DNA from: a virus
Virus record (IMG/VR): IMGVR_UViG_3300048836_000712
Span: 1-61,711 of that record
DNA: 61,711 nt
Reading direction: 5' to 3' (one strand)
The notes below the pieces were generated by a model that worked only from the letters and a program-made list of their open reading frames with translations, made no database searches and was not told where the DNA came from. This document shows positions 16,012 to 25,499 of this stretch, in pieces. Positions within the stretch are counted from its first letter, which is position 1. Every line of letters starts with the position of its first letter. Both the position numbers and the translations under genes were made by a program.

Positions 16012-18904
16012 AGCCAATACCATCGAGCAGATGGTCATCGACGCCTGTGTGTCGTTAGGTTGGCGCTATTCCCCCGCGCCGGCGCTTCCACGTCAAACAT
16101 CGGAGGTGTTCGTCGAATCGCTGCTGCGCGCCTCGCTCATCAAGCTCAACCCCGAGATCGCCGCCCAACCTGACAGAGCCGATGAGGTGATCTACAAGCT
16201 GCGGGCGATCCTGCTGACGGTGCAGAACGATGGAGTGGTTCGTTCCAACGAAGCCCTTTCCGAGTGGCTGCAGGGGGACAAGACGATGCCGTTCGGCCCG
16301 AACGGTGAGCATACAGCAGTTCGTTTGATCGACTTCGAGAACCCTGCGAACAACGACTTGGTCGTCTGCAATCAATGGACTTACCAAGTGGGCCTGCTCT
16401 CCAAGAGGTTCGACGTGGTGTTGCTGGTCAACGGCCTGCCGATCGTGATTGGTGAGGCTAAGACGCCCGTTCGTCCTGCGGTCACTTGGGTCGATGGGGC
16501 CGCGCAAGTTCATGACGACTATGAACAAAGCGTGCCGGGGATGTTCGTGCCGAATGTTTTTAGCTTCGCCACCGAAGGAAAGGCGTTCCGCTATGGCTCG
16601 GTGCGTATGCCAATCGACATCTGGGGCCCGTGGCGCGACGCCGACAACCAGCAAGAAGGTTCGCTGTCGGACGTGCGAAAGTCGGTCGCCAGCATGTTCC
16701 GCCCGGAGGTAGTGCTCGACATCCTCCAGAATTTCACCTTGTTCGCGACAGACAAGAAGCACCGCCGGATAAAGACAATCTGCCGCTATCAGCAGTACGA
16801 GGGCACGAATCTAATCGTTCAGCGCGTGGTGCAATCGAAGATCAAGAAGGGTCTGATCTGGCATTTTCAAGGTTCTGGCAAGTCGCTGCTGATGGTCTTC
16901 ACGGCGCAGAAGCTGCGGATGCATCCGGCGCTTGGGAACCCGACGGTGATGATCGTCGTGGATCGAATCGACCTCGATACGCAAATCACTGCGACATTCA
17001 GTGCCGCCGATGTGCCAAACATGGTCAAGGCCGACAGCCGCGAGGCGCTGCAAACCTTGCTGGCCCAGGACGTGCGGAAAGTGGTCATCACCACGATCCA
17101 CAAGTTTGGCGAGGCCGAAGGCGTTCTGAACGACCGCAAGAACATCATCGTGCTGGTGGACGAGGCCCACCGCACCCAGGAAGGCGACCTGGGCCGCAAG
17201 ATGCGCACGGCCTTGCCGAACGCGTTTCTCTTCGGCTTGACCGGAACGCCGATCAACCGCGCCGACAAAAATACTTTCTGGGCGTTCGGGGCCGATGAAG
17301 ACGAGAAGGGCTACTTGAGCCGCTACACGTTTCAGGAGTCGATTCGCGACAAGGCGACATTGCCGCTGCACTTCGAGTCGCCTGAGATCAAGCTCAAGAT
17401 CGACAAAGCGGCCATCGACGAAGCGTACAAACAGATCACGGATAACCTAAGCGAGCAGGACCGCGATGACCTGGCTAAGCGGGCCGCCAAGATGGCAGTG
17501 CTCGTCAAGTCGCCCGAGCGGGTACGGGGCGTTGTGCAGCACATCGTCAATCACTATCAGTCCAAGGTGGAGCCGAACGGCTTCAAGGCCCAAGTGGTGA
17601 CCTTCGACCGCGAATGCTGCGTGATGTACAAAGCCGCGATGGACGAAATGACGGGCGACCCGGAGTGTAGCGCCATTGTGATGCACGTCACACAGGGAGA
17701 TCCGGCCGAGTGGAAAGTACACGGCCGCGACAAGGATTCCGAGGAAAAACTGCTTGACCGGTTCCGCGATCCTGGCGACCCGCTGAAATATCTGATCGTC
17801 ACCTCGAAACTGCTTACCGGGTTCGACGCCCCAATTCTGCAGGCGATGTATCTCGATAAGCCGATGAGAGATCACAACCTGTTGCAAGCCATCTGTCGCA
17901 CGAACCGCCCCTACCCGAACAAGACTCACGGCTTGATCGTCGATTACATCGGCATTTTTGATGATGTGGCCCAGGCGCTCGACTTTGACGAAAAGGCGGT
18001 CCAGCAGGTCATTACGAATCTGGACGATGTGAAAAAGGAACTGCCGAAGCAGGTCGTCGCGTGCCTCGCGTTCTTTCCGGGCGTCGACCGCACCGTGGGC
18101 GGCTACGAGGGACTTATCGCGGCGCAGGACTGTCTGCCGAACAATGAAAAACGGGATGCGTTCGCAGCCGCCTACTCAGTTCTGGGGCGCATTTGGGAGG
18201 CGTTATCGCCGGACGTATGCCTATCGCCTTACGAAACCGACTATCGCTGGCTGACGCAGGTGTACGAATCGGTGAAGCCGCCCAGCGGGAACGGCAAGCT
18301 GCTATGGCATGTTCTCGGTGCCAAGACCATTGAATTGATCCATCGAAACACGCACTTGGACACCATCCGCGACGATCTTGAAACCCTGGTAATGGATGCC
18401 GAAGTATTGGAAAGCGTCCTCGGTGTGCCAGATCCCGACAAGAAGGGCAAGACGCTGGAGATCAATTTGGTCGCCCGTCTTCGCAAGCACGGCAAGGACC
18501 CGAAGTTCGTCGCCCTGGGCGAACGACTGGAGAAGATCAAAGAGAAGCACGAGCAGGGGCTTCTCGACAGCAAGGAGTTTCTGAAACAGCTTCTCGAATT
18601 GGCGCGTGACGTGGTCGAGGCCGAGAAAAAGGTCGACCCCGTTGAAGAGCAGGACAAAGCAAAGGCGGCGCTGACGGAGCTTTTCCAGCAGGTGAAGAAT
18701 GCCGAGACGCCGGTGATCGTTGAACGGATCGTGGCGGACATCGACGAGATCGTGCGGATGGTACGGTTCCCTGGTTGGCAGCAAACCACCGCTGGCGAAC
18801 GCGAAGTGCAGAAGGCCCTCAGGAAAACGCTGCTAAAATACCACTTGCACAAGGACCAGGAACTGTTCGACCGGGCGTATGGGTATATTCGTCAGTACTA
18901 CTAA
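16001..18904 (+). CDS. hsdR: Type I restriction endonuclease subunit R
   Basis: HsdR, 967 residues from GTG 16001, the translocating nuclease of the RM complex. The N-terminal nuclease domain has FDVVLLVNGLPIVIGEAKTP (the D...ExK core), followed by two helicase domains with Walker A FQGSGKSLLM at about 290, DEAH box LVDEAHRTQ at about 385 and LFGLTGTPIN. A later motif ICRTNRPYPNKTHGLIVDY and a helical C-terminal assembly domain complete the family layout at normal length. Intact, so the system can restrict unmodified DNA. The frame follows hsdS with an 11-base overlap. Confidence 0.95.
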   Translation: MFTEANTIEQMVIDACVSLGWRYSPAPALPRQTSEVFVESLLRASLIKLNPEIAAQPDRADEVIYKLRAILLTVQNDGVVRSNEALSEWLQGDKTMPFGPNGEHTAVRLIDFENPANNDLVVCNQWTYQVGLLSKRFDVVLLVNGLPIVIGEAKTPVRPAVTWVDGAAQVHDDYEQSVPGMFVPNVFSFATEGKAFRYGSVRMPIDIWGPWRDADNQQEGSLSDVRKSVASMFRPEVVLDILQNFTLFATDKKHRRIKTICRYQQYEGTNLIVQRVVQSKIKKGLIWHFQGSGKSLLMVFTAQKLRMHPALGNPTVMIVVDRIDLDTQITATFSAADVPNMVKADSREALQTLLAQDVRKVVITTIHKFGEAEGVLNDRKNIIVLVDEAHRTQEGDLGRKMRTALPNAFLFGLTGTPINRADKNTFWAFGADEDEKGYLSRYTFQESIRDKATLPLHFESPEIKLKIDKAAIDEAYKQITDNLSEQDRDDLAKRAAKMAVLVKSPERVRGVVQHIVNHYQSKVEPNGFKAQVVTFDRECCVMYKAAMDEMTGDPECSAIVMHVTQGDPAEWKVHGRDKDSEEKLLDRFRDPGDPLKYLIVTSKLLTGFDAPILQAMYLDKPMRDHNLLQAICRTNRPYPNKTHGLIVDYIGIFDDVAQALDFDEKAVQQVITNLDDVKKELPKQVVACLAFFPGVDRTVGGYEGLIAAQDCLPNNEKRDAFAAAYSVLGRIWEALSPDVCLSPYETDYRWLTQVYESVKPPSGNGKLLWHVLGAKTIELIHRNTHLDTIRDDLETLVMDAEVLESVLGVPDPDKKGKTLEINLVARLRKHGKDPKFVALGERLEKIKEKHEQGLLDSKEFLKQLLELARDVVEAEKKVDPVEEQDKAKAALTELFQQVKNAETPVIVERIVADIDEIVRMVRFPGWQQTTAGEREVQKALRKTLLKYHLHKDQELFDRAYGYIRQYY

Positions 18905-18935
18905 TCTCGATATGCAGCTTTGAAGTTTCCACCGC

Positions 18936-19754
18936 GTGCCGACATCCACCCCTCAACTCCGTCGCAAGATCGCAGCGCGATATCGCCGCTGCCCAATAGA
19001 TTGTCCAATCTATTTGGACACGGTCATTGAATCGCTGAGTGACTTCTTTGCCGTGTTTCACTCGTTGCTTGAGCCAGGCAAGGTGTTTTGGTTTCGAGGG
19101 CATTCAAAGCGAGAATACGAGCTCTGCCCCTCAGCATTGCGTCATGCCGATGGAAAGAAACGAGAGGCCGCTCTGGGCTTAATTGCCGACATGAAGCGGT
19201 TTCTTGAGATGAAACTTCCGCGTCCGCCAGCCGTCGACGATCACCTCGGTTGGATGCAGGTTGCCCAGCACTACGGGCTACCAACGCGCTTGCTCGATTG
19301 GACTCAGAATGCGGCAGTAGCTTTGTTCTTCGCGTGCTGCTCAAACGACGACACGGATGGTTTGGTTGTGATTCTGAATCCGATTGAATTGAATCAGCGA
19401 GTGGACCCGCGTCTGCCACGAGTGTTTAACGCGCAAAAGGATGCAGGGATTATCGCCCCTTACCTCACACTCGACGGGAACACTGTTCGACGAGGAGGGA
19501 AGCATACCATCGGGATCAACCCCACATGGAATACGGAACGGATCGCAATGCAACAAGGTGCGTTTACATTGCACGGTTCACGAACGTTTGCACTATGTCG
19601 CAAGCAGGCGAGCTCCCTTCTGTATGTGCCTATTCTGCGAGAGTTCAAGGGCGCGTTGCTTAACGAGCTGGGGCGAGTGGGAATAGGGGAAATGTTTATC
19701 TTCCCGGAGCCAGAGCATGTGTGCTCACACCTCAAGCGCACCGCACGACTGTGA
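18936..19754 (+). CDS. FRG-domain protein
   Basis: 272 residues from GTG 18936. It contains the FRG motif in WFRGHSKREYELCPSALR, then LGWMQVAQHYGLPTRLLDWT and NAAVALFFACC, the typical FRG sequence with its conserved His, Pro-Thr-Arg and Asp-Trp. FRG-domain proteins are common in phage-defence islands and are thought to be effectors, but their reaction is not firmly established. It follows hsdR by 31 bases on the same strand. Some type I RM loci carry such a gene as an accessory. Confidence 0.85.
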   Translation: MPTSTPQLRRKIAARYRRCPIDCPIYLDTVIESLSDFFAVFHSLLEPGKVFWFRGHSKREYELCPSALRHADGKKREAALGLIADMKRFLEMKLPRPPAVDDHLGWMQVAQHYGLPTRLLDWTQNAAVALFFACCSNDDTDGLVVILNPIELNQRVDPRLPRVFNAQKDAGIIAPYLTLDGNTVRRGGKHTIGINPTWNTERIAMQQGAFTLHGSRTFALCRKQASSLLYVPILREFKGALLNELGRVGIGEMFIFPEPEHVCSHLKRTARL

Positions 19755-19763
19755 AAGAAACCT

Positions 19764-20936
19764 ATGGCCAGCCACATCCCGTTTGTTACAAGTGATGACG
19801 GTATTCAACTCGTGTCAAAGGTCTACGCTGATTCGGAGTTTGTTCGAATCGCACTCGACCGAGCTGATAAGTTCGTTCCACAGATCCCTTCCGGCGTGAA
19901 GCTTTGGTTAGACCCATGCACTGACGGCATGGATGACCTGGCCAAGCGTCAGAAGCCGGGAAAGAAGAATCCTTGGTTCGACTACCTAAATGCATTCCCG
20001 CATTTCCAGAAGATCGCTTCTGTATCGTACCACGCCAAGCCCGTTGCCGCAGAAGTAAATGCATTCGTCAAGGCGGTCCTCGACAAGTGCGCGACTTACA
20101 AGCCGTCGTTGATCACACTTCCACAGTTGCCGGTGATTGGAGATACGTCGAGAAATAAGGTCAACAAGATGCTTGCCACGGCTGCAGGCAAATGGAAGGC
20201 AACGTCCGGCTTTCATGGAAGCCTAATTCTGCCTTTAGTGTTCACGCACCAAAAACAGATCAATGGCAAGACGGCCCGCAATCCCAAAGTAGTGCAGGCA
20301 GAACGATGCTACATTGATTCTGGCGCGGATGGATTCTGGGTTGTCGATGCGGATCTGAAGGATGAAAGCGGCTCAGGTACCCTGATGAGCAAGCGCTTTC
20401 CCGGCGTGATCGGAATGCACGAAGAGCTAAATGCGAAGATCACGTCTCGATTGCGAATTGCTGGACCGTATTGGGGACTCAACCTTGTATTGTGGGCTAA
20501 AGGTCTGATTGATTACCCAGCAATTGGAATCGGTGGCGGCTATCAATACTTCCTTTCCGGCTCACTCCACGGAAGCGTTCCGTCAGCGAGACTCGCGCTA
20601 CCACCCTTGCGGCGGCGGGCTGTCGCCGACCCGTCACTAGAGAAGTGGCTGGATGCGGCAATTGCACGTCTGTCGGCGTCACATCCTGCGCATTCCGACT
20701 TCGCAAGGATCAAAGCTCGCTTTTCGCTTCTCTCTGCAAACGCACGTGAACAGGTTGCACGCTTCTACAAGAGCTGGTTCGATTCGATTTCGGCAATACC
20801 GACGGCCGGACGGTCACTGGCTCTCTTTCAGGATCTTTCAGCAGCATATGCTCTCGGTAAGCCGCTGCCCGATCTCGAAGACGCTGTGCGCCGGCCGGAG
20901 GCTGTTGCCGAGCCTCTAATGCTCAGTTGTCTTTGA
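19764..20936 (+). CDS. Hypothetical defence-island protein
   Basis: 390 residues, starting nine bases after the FRG gene, so probably co-expressed with it. No membrane segment or signal. The sequence KLWLDPCTDGMDDLAK near 50, RAEKFV-type helices and SGADGFWVVDADLKD near 190 suggest an enzyme-like alpha/beta fold, perhaps a TIM-barrel, but I cannot name a family. It has lower GC than hsdM/hsdR. The position after FRG suggests a partner or immunity/regulatory role; this is inference. The last 14 bases overlap the convergent gene at 20923. Confidence 0.65.
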   Translation: MASHIPFVTSDDGIQLVSKVYADSEFVRIALDRADKFVPQIPSGVKLWLDPCTDGMDDLAKRQKPGKKNPWFDYLNAFPHFQKIASVSYHAKPVAAEVNAFVKAVLDKCATYKPSLITLPQLPVIGDTSRNKVNKMLATAAGKWKATSGFHGSLILPLVFTHQKQINGKTARNPKVVQAERCYIDSGADGFWVVDADLKDESGSGTLMSKRFPGVIGMHEELNAKITSRLRIAGPYWGLNLVLWAKGLIDYPAIGIGGGYQYFLSGSLHGSVPSARLALPPLRRRAVADPSLEKWLDAAIARLSASHPAHSDFARIKARFSLLSANAREQVARFYKSWFDSISAIPTAGRSLALFQDLSAAYALGKPLPDLEDAVRRPEAVAEPLMLSCL

Positions 20937-21609
20937 GCCGGGTGCGCCAGAACTTTTCGACGGCGTACAGCTGAAGTGCCTGGTCGAACATTGCGTCGCT
21001 GGCACGGGCAGCGATCAGGGGAGTGCAGGTCCGTTTGGTAACGCTTAGCAAGCCAATTCCAGCGTCGAAATAGTGTTGCCAGCGTTGAGCAGTAGCAACT
21101 ATCCGGCTCGCAATGGCGGATGGAAATGCTACGTATGACTCTGCACCCAAGCCAAGATTGTTCATCGCCTGTTGCATCGCCTCTTCAATCCGCGCCAACT
21201 TCAATTCAACGGCGACGAGCCTCTCTTGCAGCGGCATCCATCCGTTGACCTTCTGGAGTCGACCACCTCTTGAGCGAACTACGAAGCGATCGGCAACAAG
21301 GCGGTGAAGCTCTCGTTCGATTGTGTCCTCCGAGAGCACCGGGGAGCAATCGTGAACTAGCTTGTCCGCAGTCGTGGACTTGCGCGTTTCGATGTCTGGA
21401 ACTTGCAGTAGTAGAATTGCACGCGTGATCGAGCTCACGGGCTTGGTCTGACGCAGTTGAAGTCGATGTTCAACGCGGTCCTGATTGAAGCTCAGTGCTA
21501 CGAGGTCGCACACCCCCCACGGCGTGATGAACTCCCGCTTCACGCGCAGATCGGCTGCTTTGAGCCATCGGCTCACCGCCGGAGCCATTTCTGATTCGCG
21601 AAGAAACAT
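20923..21609 (-). CDS. Hypothetical protein with possible nuclease-like N-terminus
   Basis: 228 residues from ATG 21609 (an upstream GTG would add a less protein-like leader). It begins MFLRESEMAPAVSRWLKA and then has VKREFITPWGVCDLVALSF, resembling the beta-hairpin and Asp of PD-(D/E)xK nucleases, but no clear ExK follows. The middle (LSEDTIERELHRLVADRFVV) looks like a winged helix, and the C-terminus is helical. It converges with the 19764 gene. Most likely a regulator or degraded nuclease fold; unassigned. It is the last gene before the prophage. Confidence 0.6.
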   Translation of the reverse strand: MFLRESEMAPAVSRWLKAADLRVKREFITPWGVCDLVALSFNQDRVEHRLQLRQTKPVSSITRAILLLQVPDIETRKSTTADKLVHDCSPVLSEDTIERELHRLVADRFVVRSRGGRLQKVNGWMPLQERLVAVELKLARIEEAMQQAMNNLGLGAESYVAFPSAIASRIVATAQRWQHYFDAGIGLLSVTKRTCTPLIAARASDAMFDQALQLYAVEKFWRTRLKDN

Positions 21610-21672
21610 CCCACCACACCCGATCGCTGCTGGAAGACAACATCTCAATGGACATTATATCGGTCCTGCAGC

Positions 21673-21708
21673 CAGCTAGCCATCACCCATCTTAGGGTTC
21701 GCTAGCTG
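21673..21708. repeat. Dyad at the island/prophage junction
   Basis: CAGCTAGC (21673-21680) and GCTAGCTG (21701-21708) form an inverted repeat around the 3' end of the first glycosyltransferase gene, near the boundary between the RM island and the prophage. It could be a terminator stem or part of an attachment site; neither is shown. Confidence 0.35.
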
Positions 21709-22431
21709 CCAGCTATCGAGAACTGTGAAGCTGGCCTCGGATGCCTTCGTCGCCACCCACGGCGTGCGGTGGTTTGCCCGATACCACTCGGGCGTTCGAC
21801 CGTTCTCGCCGAGGTCATAGCCGATGTTTTGAATTCGGCTGAGGACCGGAAAGACCTCGCGGCGGGTGCGGCGGTAGTGCTGTTTGAACTGGCAGGTGAA
21901 GCACTTCTTGTTGCGGGTACACCAGTTGGCGATCAGCCAGACGAGTCGGCGACGATCCACAGCCCAGCCCCAGGGCGACCAGATTGGCCGCGTTTGGCAA
22001 GTGTGGCTTTGTTCTGGGCGAGGCTCCGTCTTCGGCTTGTTGTAGCCCGACGCCAGGAGGATCTGGTGCCCATCAGACGACTTCACGTCGGGGATCAGCA
22101 GGTCGCGAACTGCCCAGTCGAAATATCGCAGTGCGTCTGGGCTGGGCACCGTGTCGTCTTCCAGGTGGACGACTACATCGGGTCGAAGCTGGAACGCCCG
22201 GAATAGCGCGTCGTGCGTGTTCTTGTTCAGCCCGAGGCGATTCCGGTTGACCAGCAACCGCGACTCGCAGGCGCTCCAATTGCGGAAAGACCCGATCACC
22301 TCGTCGTGGCCGGGCTCGACGTTCGGAAGCAGAATCCAGTCGGCGATGCCGTCGCACTTGGACAGCGCATCGAGCACCTCGCTGGTGTAGGCGGGCCGGC
22401 GATAGGCGGTCATGGTGATCACGCGGAGCAT
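21676..22431 (-). CDS. Glycosyltransferase (GT-A type)
   Basis: 251 residues, starting MLRVITMTAYRRPAYTSEVL, the usual GT-A opening strand and helix, with metal-binding EDD in VVHLEDDTVPSPDALRYF at about 95 and GWAVDRRRLVW further on. Likely transfers a sugar from a nucleotide-sugar. It is the last of five overlapping genes behind the polyserine protein; its start overlaps the FkbM gene by 13 bases. Cytosolic, no membrane segment. The acceptor is not known; the polyserine virion protein is the natural candidate. Confidence 0.8.
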   Translation of the reverse strand: MLRVITMTAYRRPAYTSEVLDALSKCDGIADWILLPNVEPGHDEVIGSFRNWSACESRLLVNRNRLGLNKNTHDALFRAFQLRPDVVVHLEDDTVPSPDALRYFDWAVRDLLIPDVKSSDGHQILLASGYNKPKTEPRPEQSHTCQTRPIWSPWGWAVDRRRLVWLIANWCTRNKKCFTCQFKQHYRRTRREVFPVLSRIQNIGYDLGENGRTPEWYRANHRTPWVATKASEASFTVLDSWQLANPKMGDG

Positions 22432-23048
22432 AGTGGTTCATCCTTGTGAATGTAGATGGCATCCTGGTGCGTCGCATGGCGGTTGTATTCGGCCACGCGC
22501 TTGTATCCGCTCTCGATGAGGAAGGCGTCGAGTTCGCGAGGATCGCACCAGCCTTCCGCAGGCCGGTGACCCGCGCGGCGCTCTTCCAGGTTGATCCACC
22601 GCACCCGCCCTGACGCCAAGAAATGCGGCCCGCTACGAAACGCTGCGAGTTCGCTGCCTTCGATGTCGATCCACAGCAGAATGCGGTCGGGCTGGCCCAT
22701 CTGCTCGTCGAAGCGGTCGAGTGTCCAGACCTTCACTTCGCACGTCTTGTTGGCATACGGCACCGGGAACAGGCTGCAACATTTGAGATCGTGAGTCGGC
22801 ACATGCAGCGTCGTGGTGCCTTCGACTTCGCCGATCGCCACTTGAGCCAGCGGGCCGGGGAACTTGGCCTTCACCAGCTGAGCGTGCTGCACCGGATGCG
22901 GCTCACATCCGAAGATGCGCATCGCCGGGAACTTGGCCGCGAGCGTCTGCCATTCGGTTTTCATGCCTACGCCGATGTCGTACATGGCGTCAGGCGTGCC
23001 GCGAATGAAGCGGGAGATATAGGTCTCATTGAGCGCTTGAATGTTCAT
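22419..23048 (-). CDS. FkbM-family methyltransferase
   Basis: 209 residues from ATG 23048. SAM-binding pattern: YDIGVGMKTEWQTLAAKF (motif I), FGCEPHPVQHAQL (motif II acid), VAIGEVEGTTTLHV, then VWTLDRFDEQ and LLWIDIEGSELAAF, all characteristic FkbM blocks. Such enzymes O-methylate sugars in glycan pathways, which fits a place among four glycosyltransferases. It overlaps the upstream gene by 23 bases and the downstream one by 13, showing tight translational coupling. Confidence 0.85.
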   Translation of the reverse strand: MNIQALNETYISRFIRGTPDAMYDIGVGMKTEWQTLAAKFPAMRIFGCEPHPVQHAQLVKAKFPGPLAQVAIGEVEGTTTLHVPTHDLKCCSLFPVPYANKTCEVKVWTLDRFDEQMGQPDRILLWIDIEGSELAAFRSGPHFLASGRVRWINLEERRAGHRPAEGWCDPRELDAFLIESGYKRVAEYNRHATHQDAIYIHKDEPLCSA

Positions 23049-23766
23049 GGGATTCCTCCATCTGCGTGGGCGAAGCGGCGGCGTGCAGCGCGAGCCAATC
23101 GTGGGACCAGCGAGGCGTGATCGTGGAAGCGCGGCCAGAGGCGATGCGGCCGAGACGTTCGTATCCGTCCTTGCCGAGCGCCGAGATGTGGTGCGAATGA
23201 GCCGTGTACCAGCGATAGACGTAGCTCGGGCGTGGGTCGTGCTGGATCGGATTAGCACGGCGAAGCTTGGCGTCCTTGAACCGCCGCAGTAGCCCCTGAT
23301 CCTGGCCGCTCTGAATGAAGGGATAGCCGCAGACGCGGTCGAATGCCTCGCGACGGAATGCCCATGCGCCGTGGAAGAGATACTGGTTGCCCTTCCGCTC
23401 CAAGCGATTTCGCTTATCGCTGTAGATAACGGTGGGGATCGTGTAATCGGCGTCGGCCAGCGCGGCGGCTGCGGCGCTCATGTGCCAGGGGAGATAAATG
23501 TCGTCATCGTCCCACACGCAGTAGGCATCCACGTCGGCCGACACGAGCGCCGCCGAGGCGTTCCGCTTTTCTCCAAGCGTGCGGAAGCGAAGGGGCAGCG
23601 AAACGACGCGCCAGCCCTCGCCACGCTGGTTGCCATACTGCCCGGCGTCATCGAGCACGATCAATTCGCGCTGTTCCGCCGGGTAATCTTGGCGCACGAA
23701 GCACTCGATGGCCTCGGCCAGGAGCGTCGGGCGCTTATACGTGCAGCAGATCGCGGCGATCTTCAT
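23026..23766 (-). CDS. Family 2-like glycosyltransferase
   Basis: 246 residues with a classic GT2 start, MKIAAICCTYKRPTLLAEAI, ELIVLDDAGQYGNQ at about 35, the DxD-type metal site CVWDDDDIYLPWHMSAA at about 85-100, and the acceptor-side QSGQDQGLLRRF at about 150. Full domain, no membrane anchor. Starts 32 bases inside the neighbouring glycosyltransferase gene. Part of the virion-glycosylation cassette. Confidence 0.88.
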   Translation of the reverse strand: MKIAAICCTYKRPTLLAEAIECFVRQDYPAEQRELIVLDDAGQYGNQRGEGWRVVSLPLRFRTLGEKRNASAALVSADVDAYCVWDDDDIYLPWHMSAAAAALADADYTIPTVIYSDKRNRLERKGNQYLFHGAWAFRREAFDRVCGYPFIQSGQDQGLLRRFKDAKLRRANPIQHDPRPSYVYRWYTAHSHHISALGKDGYERLGRIASGRASTITPRWSHDWLALHAAASPTQMEESHEHSSAQ

Positions 23767-24436
23767 GCGATTCTCCTTTAAGCCAGGCTTCGCAGGCCCG
23801 CATCAGGCGGCTGCGATGGGCAAGATGTGCGGACCAATTGCGGCCGTGGATGGAATGCGGCGCGGGCAACTCGGTGACGGGCAAGCGATGCACGCGGTTC
23901 AGGCGGCCGGTGTAGCGCATTGCGGTGTAGCTGAAGAGAATGTCTTCGCCGTTACCGTCGGGTCTGCCTTCGCGCTGGATCAACTCGAACTCGGGCGCAA
24001 CGTCGAAGAAGTCGGCGGCGTAGCGCCGCGACGCCACGAGTGCCCGCGTTAGCACCACGGGCACGTCGCCGTTGGCCACGTTCCGCGGGTCGTAGGAACC
24101 GTCGGCCTTGGGGCGACGCCCAAAGACGCCATGCAGCACGTCGGGGTCTTGCCGCCACGCGTCGTACAGGTCTCGCAGCGACTCGGCGGGCAATTCGAGA
24201 TCGTCGTCCTGGATTAGAACGCATTGGTTCCGCGCCAAGCACGCCGCAGCGAAGCGGGTATAAAGGCCCAAGTCTTGTTCGGCGTTGATCACCTTGGCCC
24301 AGTCGTGGCGGAACCGCTCGGCCGGGTTGTTGTTCCAGACGATGGCCTCGGTGACGATGCCGCCGGCGCGCCAACCATCAATGATGCGGGCGACGTTCGC
24401 CGGGCGTTTCCAATTGAGAATGACAGCGGTGATCAT
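23735..24436 (-). CDS. Glycosyltransferase (GT-A type)
   Basis: 233 residues starting MITAVILNWKRPANVARIID, then EAIVWNNNPAERF at about 32, LGLYTRFAAACLA and the metal site VLIQDDDLELPAESL at about 75. This resembles GT-A enzymes of the EXTL2/GT64-like and GT2 groups. ATGA overlap (24433-24436) with the gene upstream. It is probably one step of the same glycan made by the neighbouring enzymes. Confidence 0.83.
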   Translation of the reverse strand: MITAVILNWKRPANVARIIDGWRAGGIVTEAIVWNNNPAERFRHDWAKVINAEQDLGLYTRFAAACLARNQCVLIQDDDLELPAESLRDLYDAWRQDPDVLHGVFGRRPKADGSYDPRNVANGDVPVVLTRALVASRRYAADFFDVAPEFELIQREGRPDGNGEDILFSYTAMRYTGRLNRVHRLPVTELPAPHSIHGRNWSAHLAHRSRLMRACEAWLKGESHEDRRDLLHV

Positions 24437-25485
24437 GCGGCGGCCCTCCGTTCAATGGCCAGTAAATCAAACAGGCGTTGCCAGCCCGCCCAGATCACGT
24501 CGGGGCTGGCGAGTTCATTGACGAGCCGCTCGCGGGCGGCGTGGACGATCCGAATCCGCAGGTCTTCGTCATAGGCGAGCATGGCGGTGTAGTGGGCTAA
24601 CTCTTCGTCGCACTTGCCGAGGAACCCCGTGACGCCGTGCTGAATCATTTCGCGCCAGCCCCATTCGTTCTGGGTGACGACCGGCACCCCCATCGCCATC
24701 GCCTCCAGGCCGACGCGGGGCCAGTTCTCGCGAGCGCCGCCATTGACCGGCAACGTGCAATGCAACTGGCGGAAGAAGTCCTGCGCCGTGATCGCCATCG
24801 GCTTGAGGCAGTCGGACCACGCCGGCGCTTTGCCGAGCTTGGCGTGCGTCTTCTCATCCATGCCGAGCATCAAGGCACGCTTGGGGCGATACTGGATGCG
24901 TTCGTAAATCGGCCAGGTGTTGCTCGACCACTTATCCCCATCGGGCCGGGCGGCGCGGCCGACGACGAAGGCTTCGCCAGGAGCATGCGGTCGCGGGTAG
25001 AAGGGCCATTCGTCGGCGTCAAACGCGCCGCGGATCAAATGCCCCTGCGCCGGCTGGTAGCCGAACTCGGCCAGCTGCGGTTCGAGCTGCCCGCGCTGAA
25101 AGTCGCTCTGGAACACGAAGGCGTCGAACGGTCCGCAACTGCGATAGAAGTCCCGTTCGGCGTTGAACAGCCAGGTCATGCAGTTGACCCACACCATGCG
25201 GCAGCCCAGTTCGCGCAGCCGCTTGGCGTTGGCCAGGAAAGCACTGTTGCAGAAGCTGACGACCGTACCGCCGGCCAGTCCAGACACCTGCTCCAGCGTC
25301 TCAGCGGTCGCCGCATGGGTGACGCAGCCGAGCGCATCGAGCCGGGTCTTCCATTTCTCGTCGGCACCCCATGTCGGGATGAGGTGGACCTCGACGCCGA
25401 AGCGCCGCCAGATCTTCACCGTGTGCCAGGCCTCGGTGCAGGCCCCACCGAGATCACCCGGATAGCCCATCAAAAACACTTTCAT
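24433..25485 (-). CDS. GT-B glycosyltransferase (GT1/GT4-like)
   Basis: 350 residues, GT-B fold. N-terminal MKVFLMGYPGDLGGACTEAW with Gly-rich loop; C-terminal donor-binding half with NGGARENWPRVGLEAMAMG and PVVTQNEWGWREMI, giving the E-x7-E signature of retaining glycosyltransferases. The start follows the polyserine gene's TAA by 14 bases with GGAGC in the gap, so it is the next cistron. It is therefore the first modifying enzyme made after the polyserine protein. Confidence 0.88.
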   Translation of the reverse strand: MKVFLMGYPGDLGGACTEAWHTVKIWRRFGVEVHLIPTWGADEKWKTRLDALGCVTHAATAETLEQVSGLAGGTVVSFCNSAFLANAKRLRELGCRMVWVNCMTWLFNAERDFYRSCGPFDAFVFQSDFQRGQLEPQLAEFGYQPAQGHLIRGAFDADEWPFYPRPHAPGEAFVVGRAARPDGDKWSSNTWPIYERIQYRPKRALMLGMDEKTHAKLGKAPAWSDCLKPMAITAQDFFRQLHCTLPVNGGARENWPRVGLEAMAMGVPVVTQNEWGWREMIQHGVTGFLGKCDEELAHYTAMLAYDEDLRIRIVHAARERLVNELASPDVIWAGWQRLFDLLAIERRAAA

Positions 25486-25499
25486 CGAACGGTTGCTCC

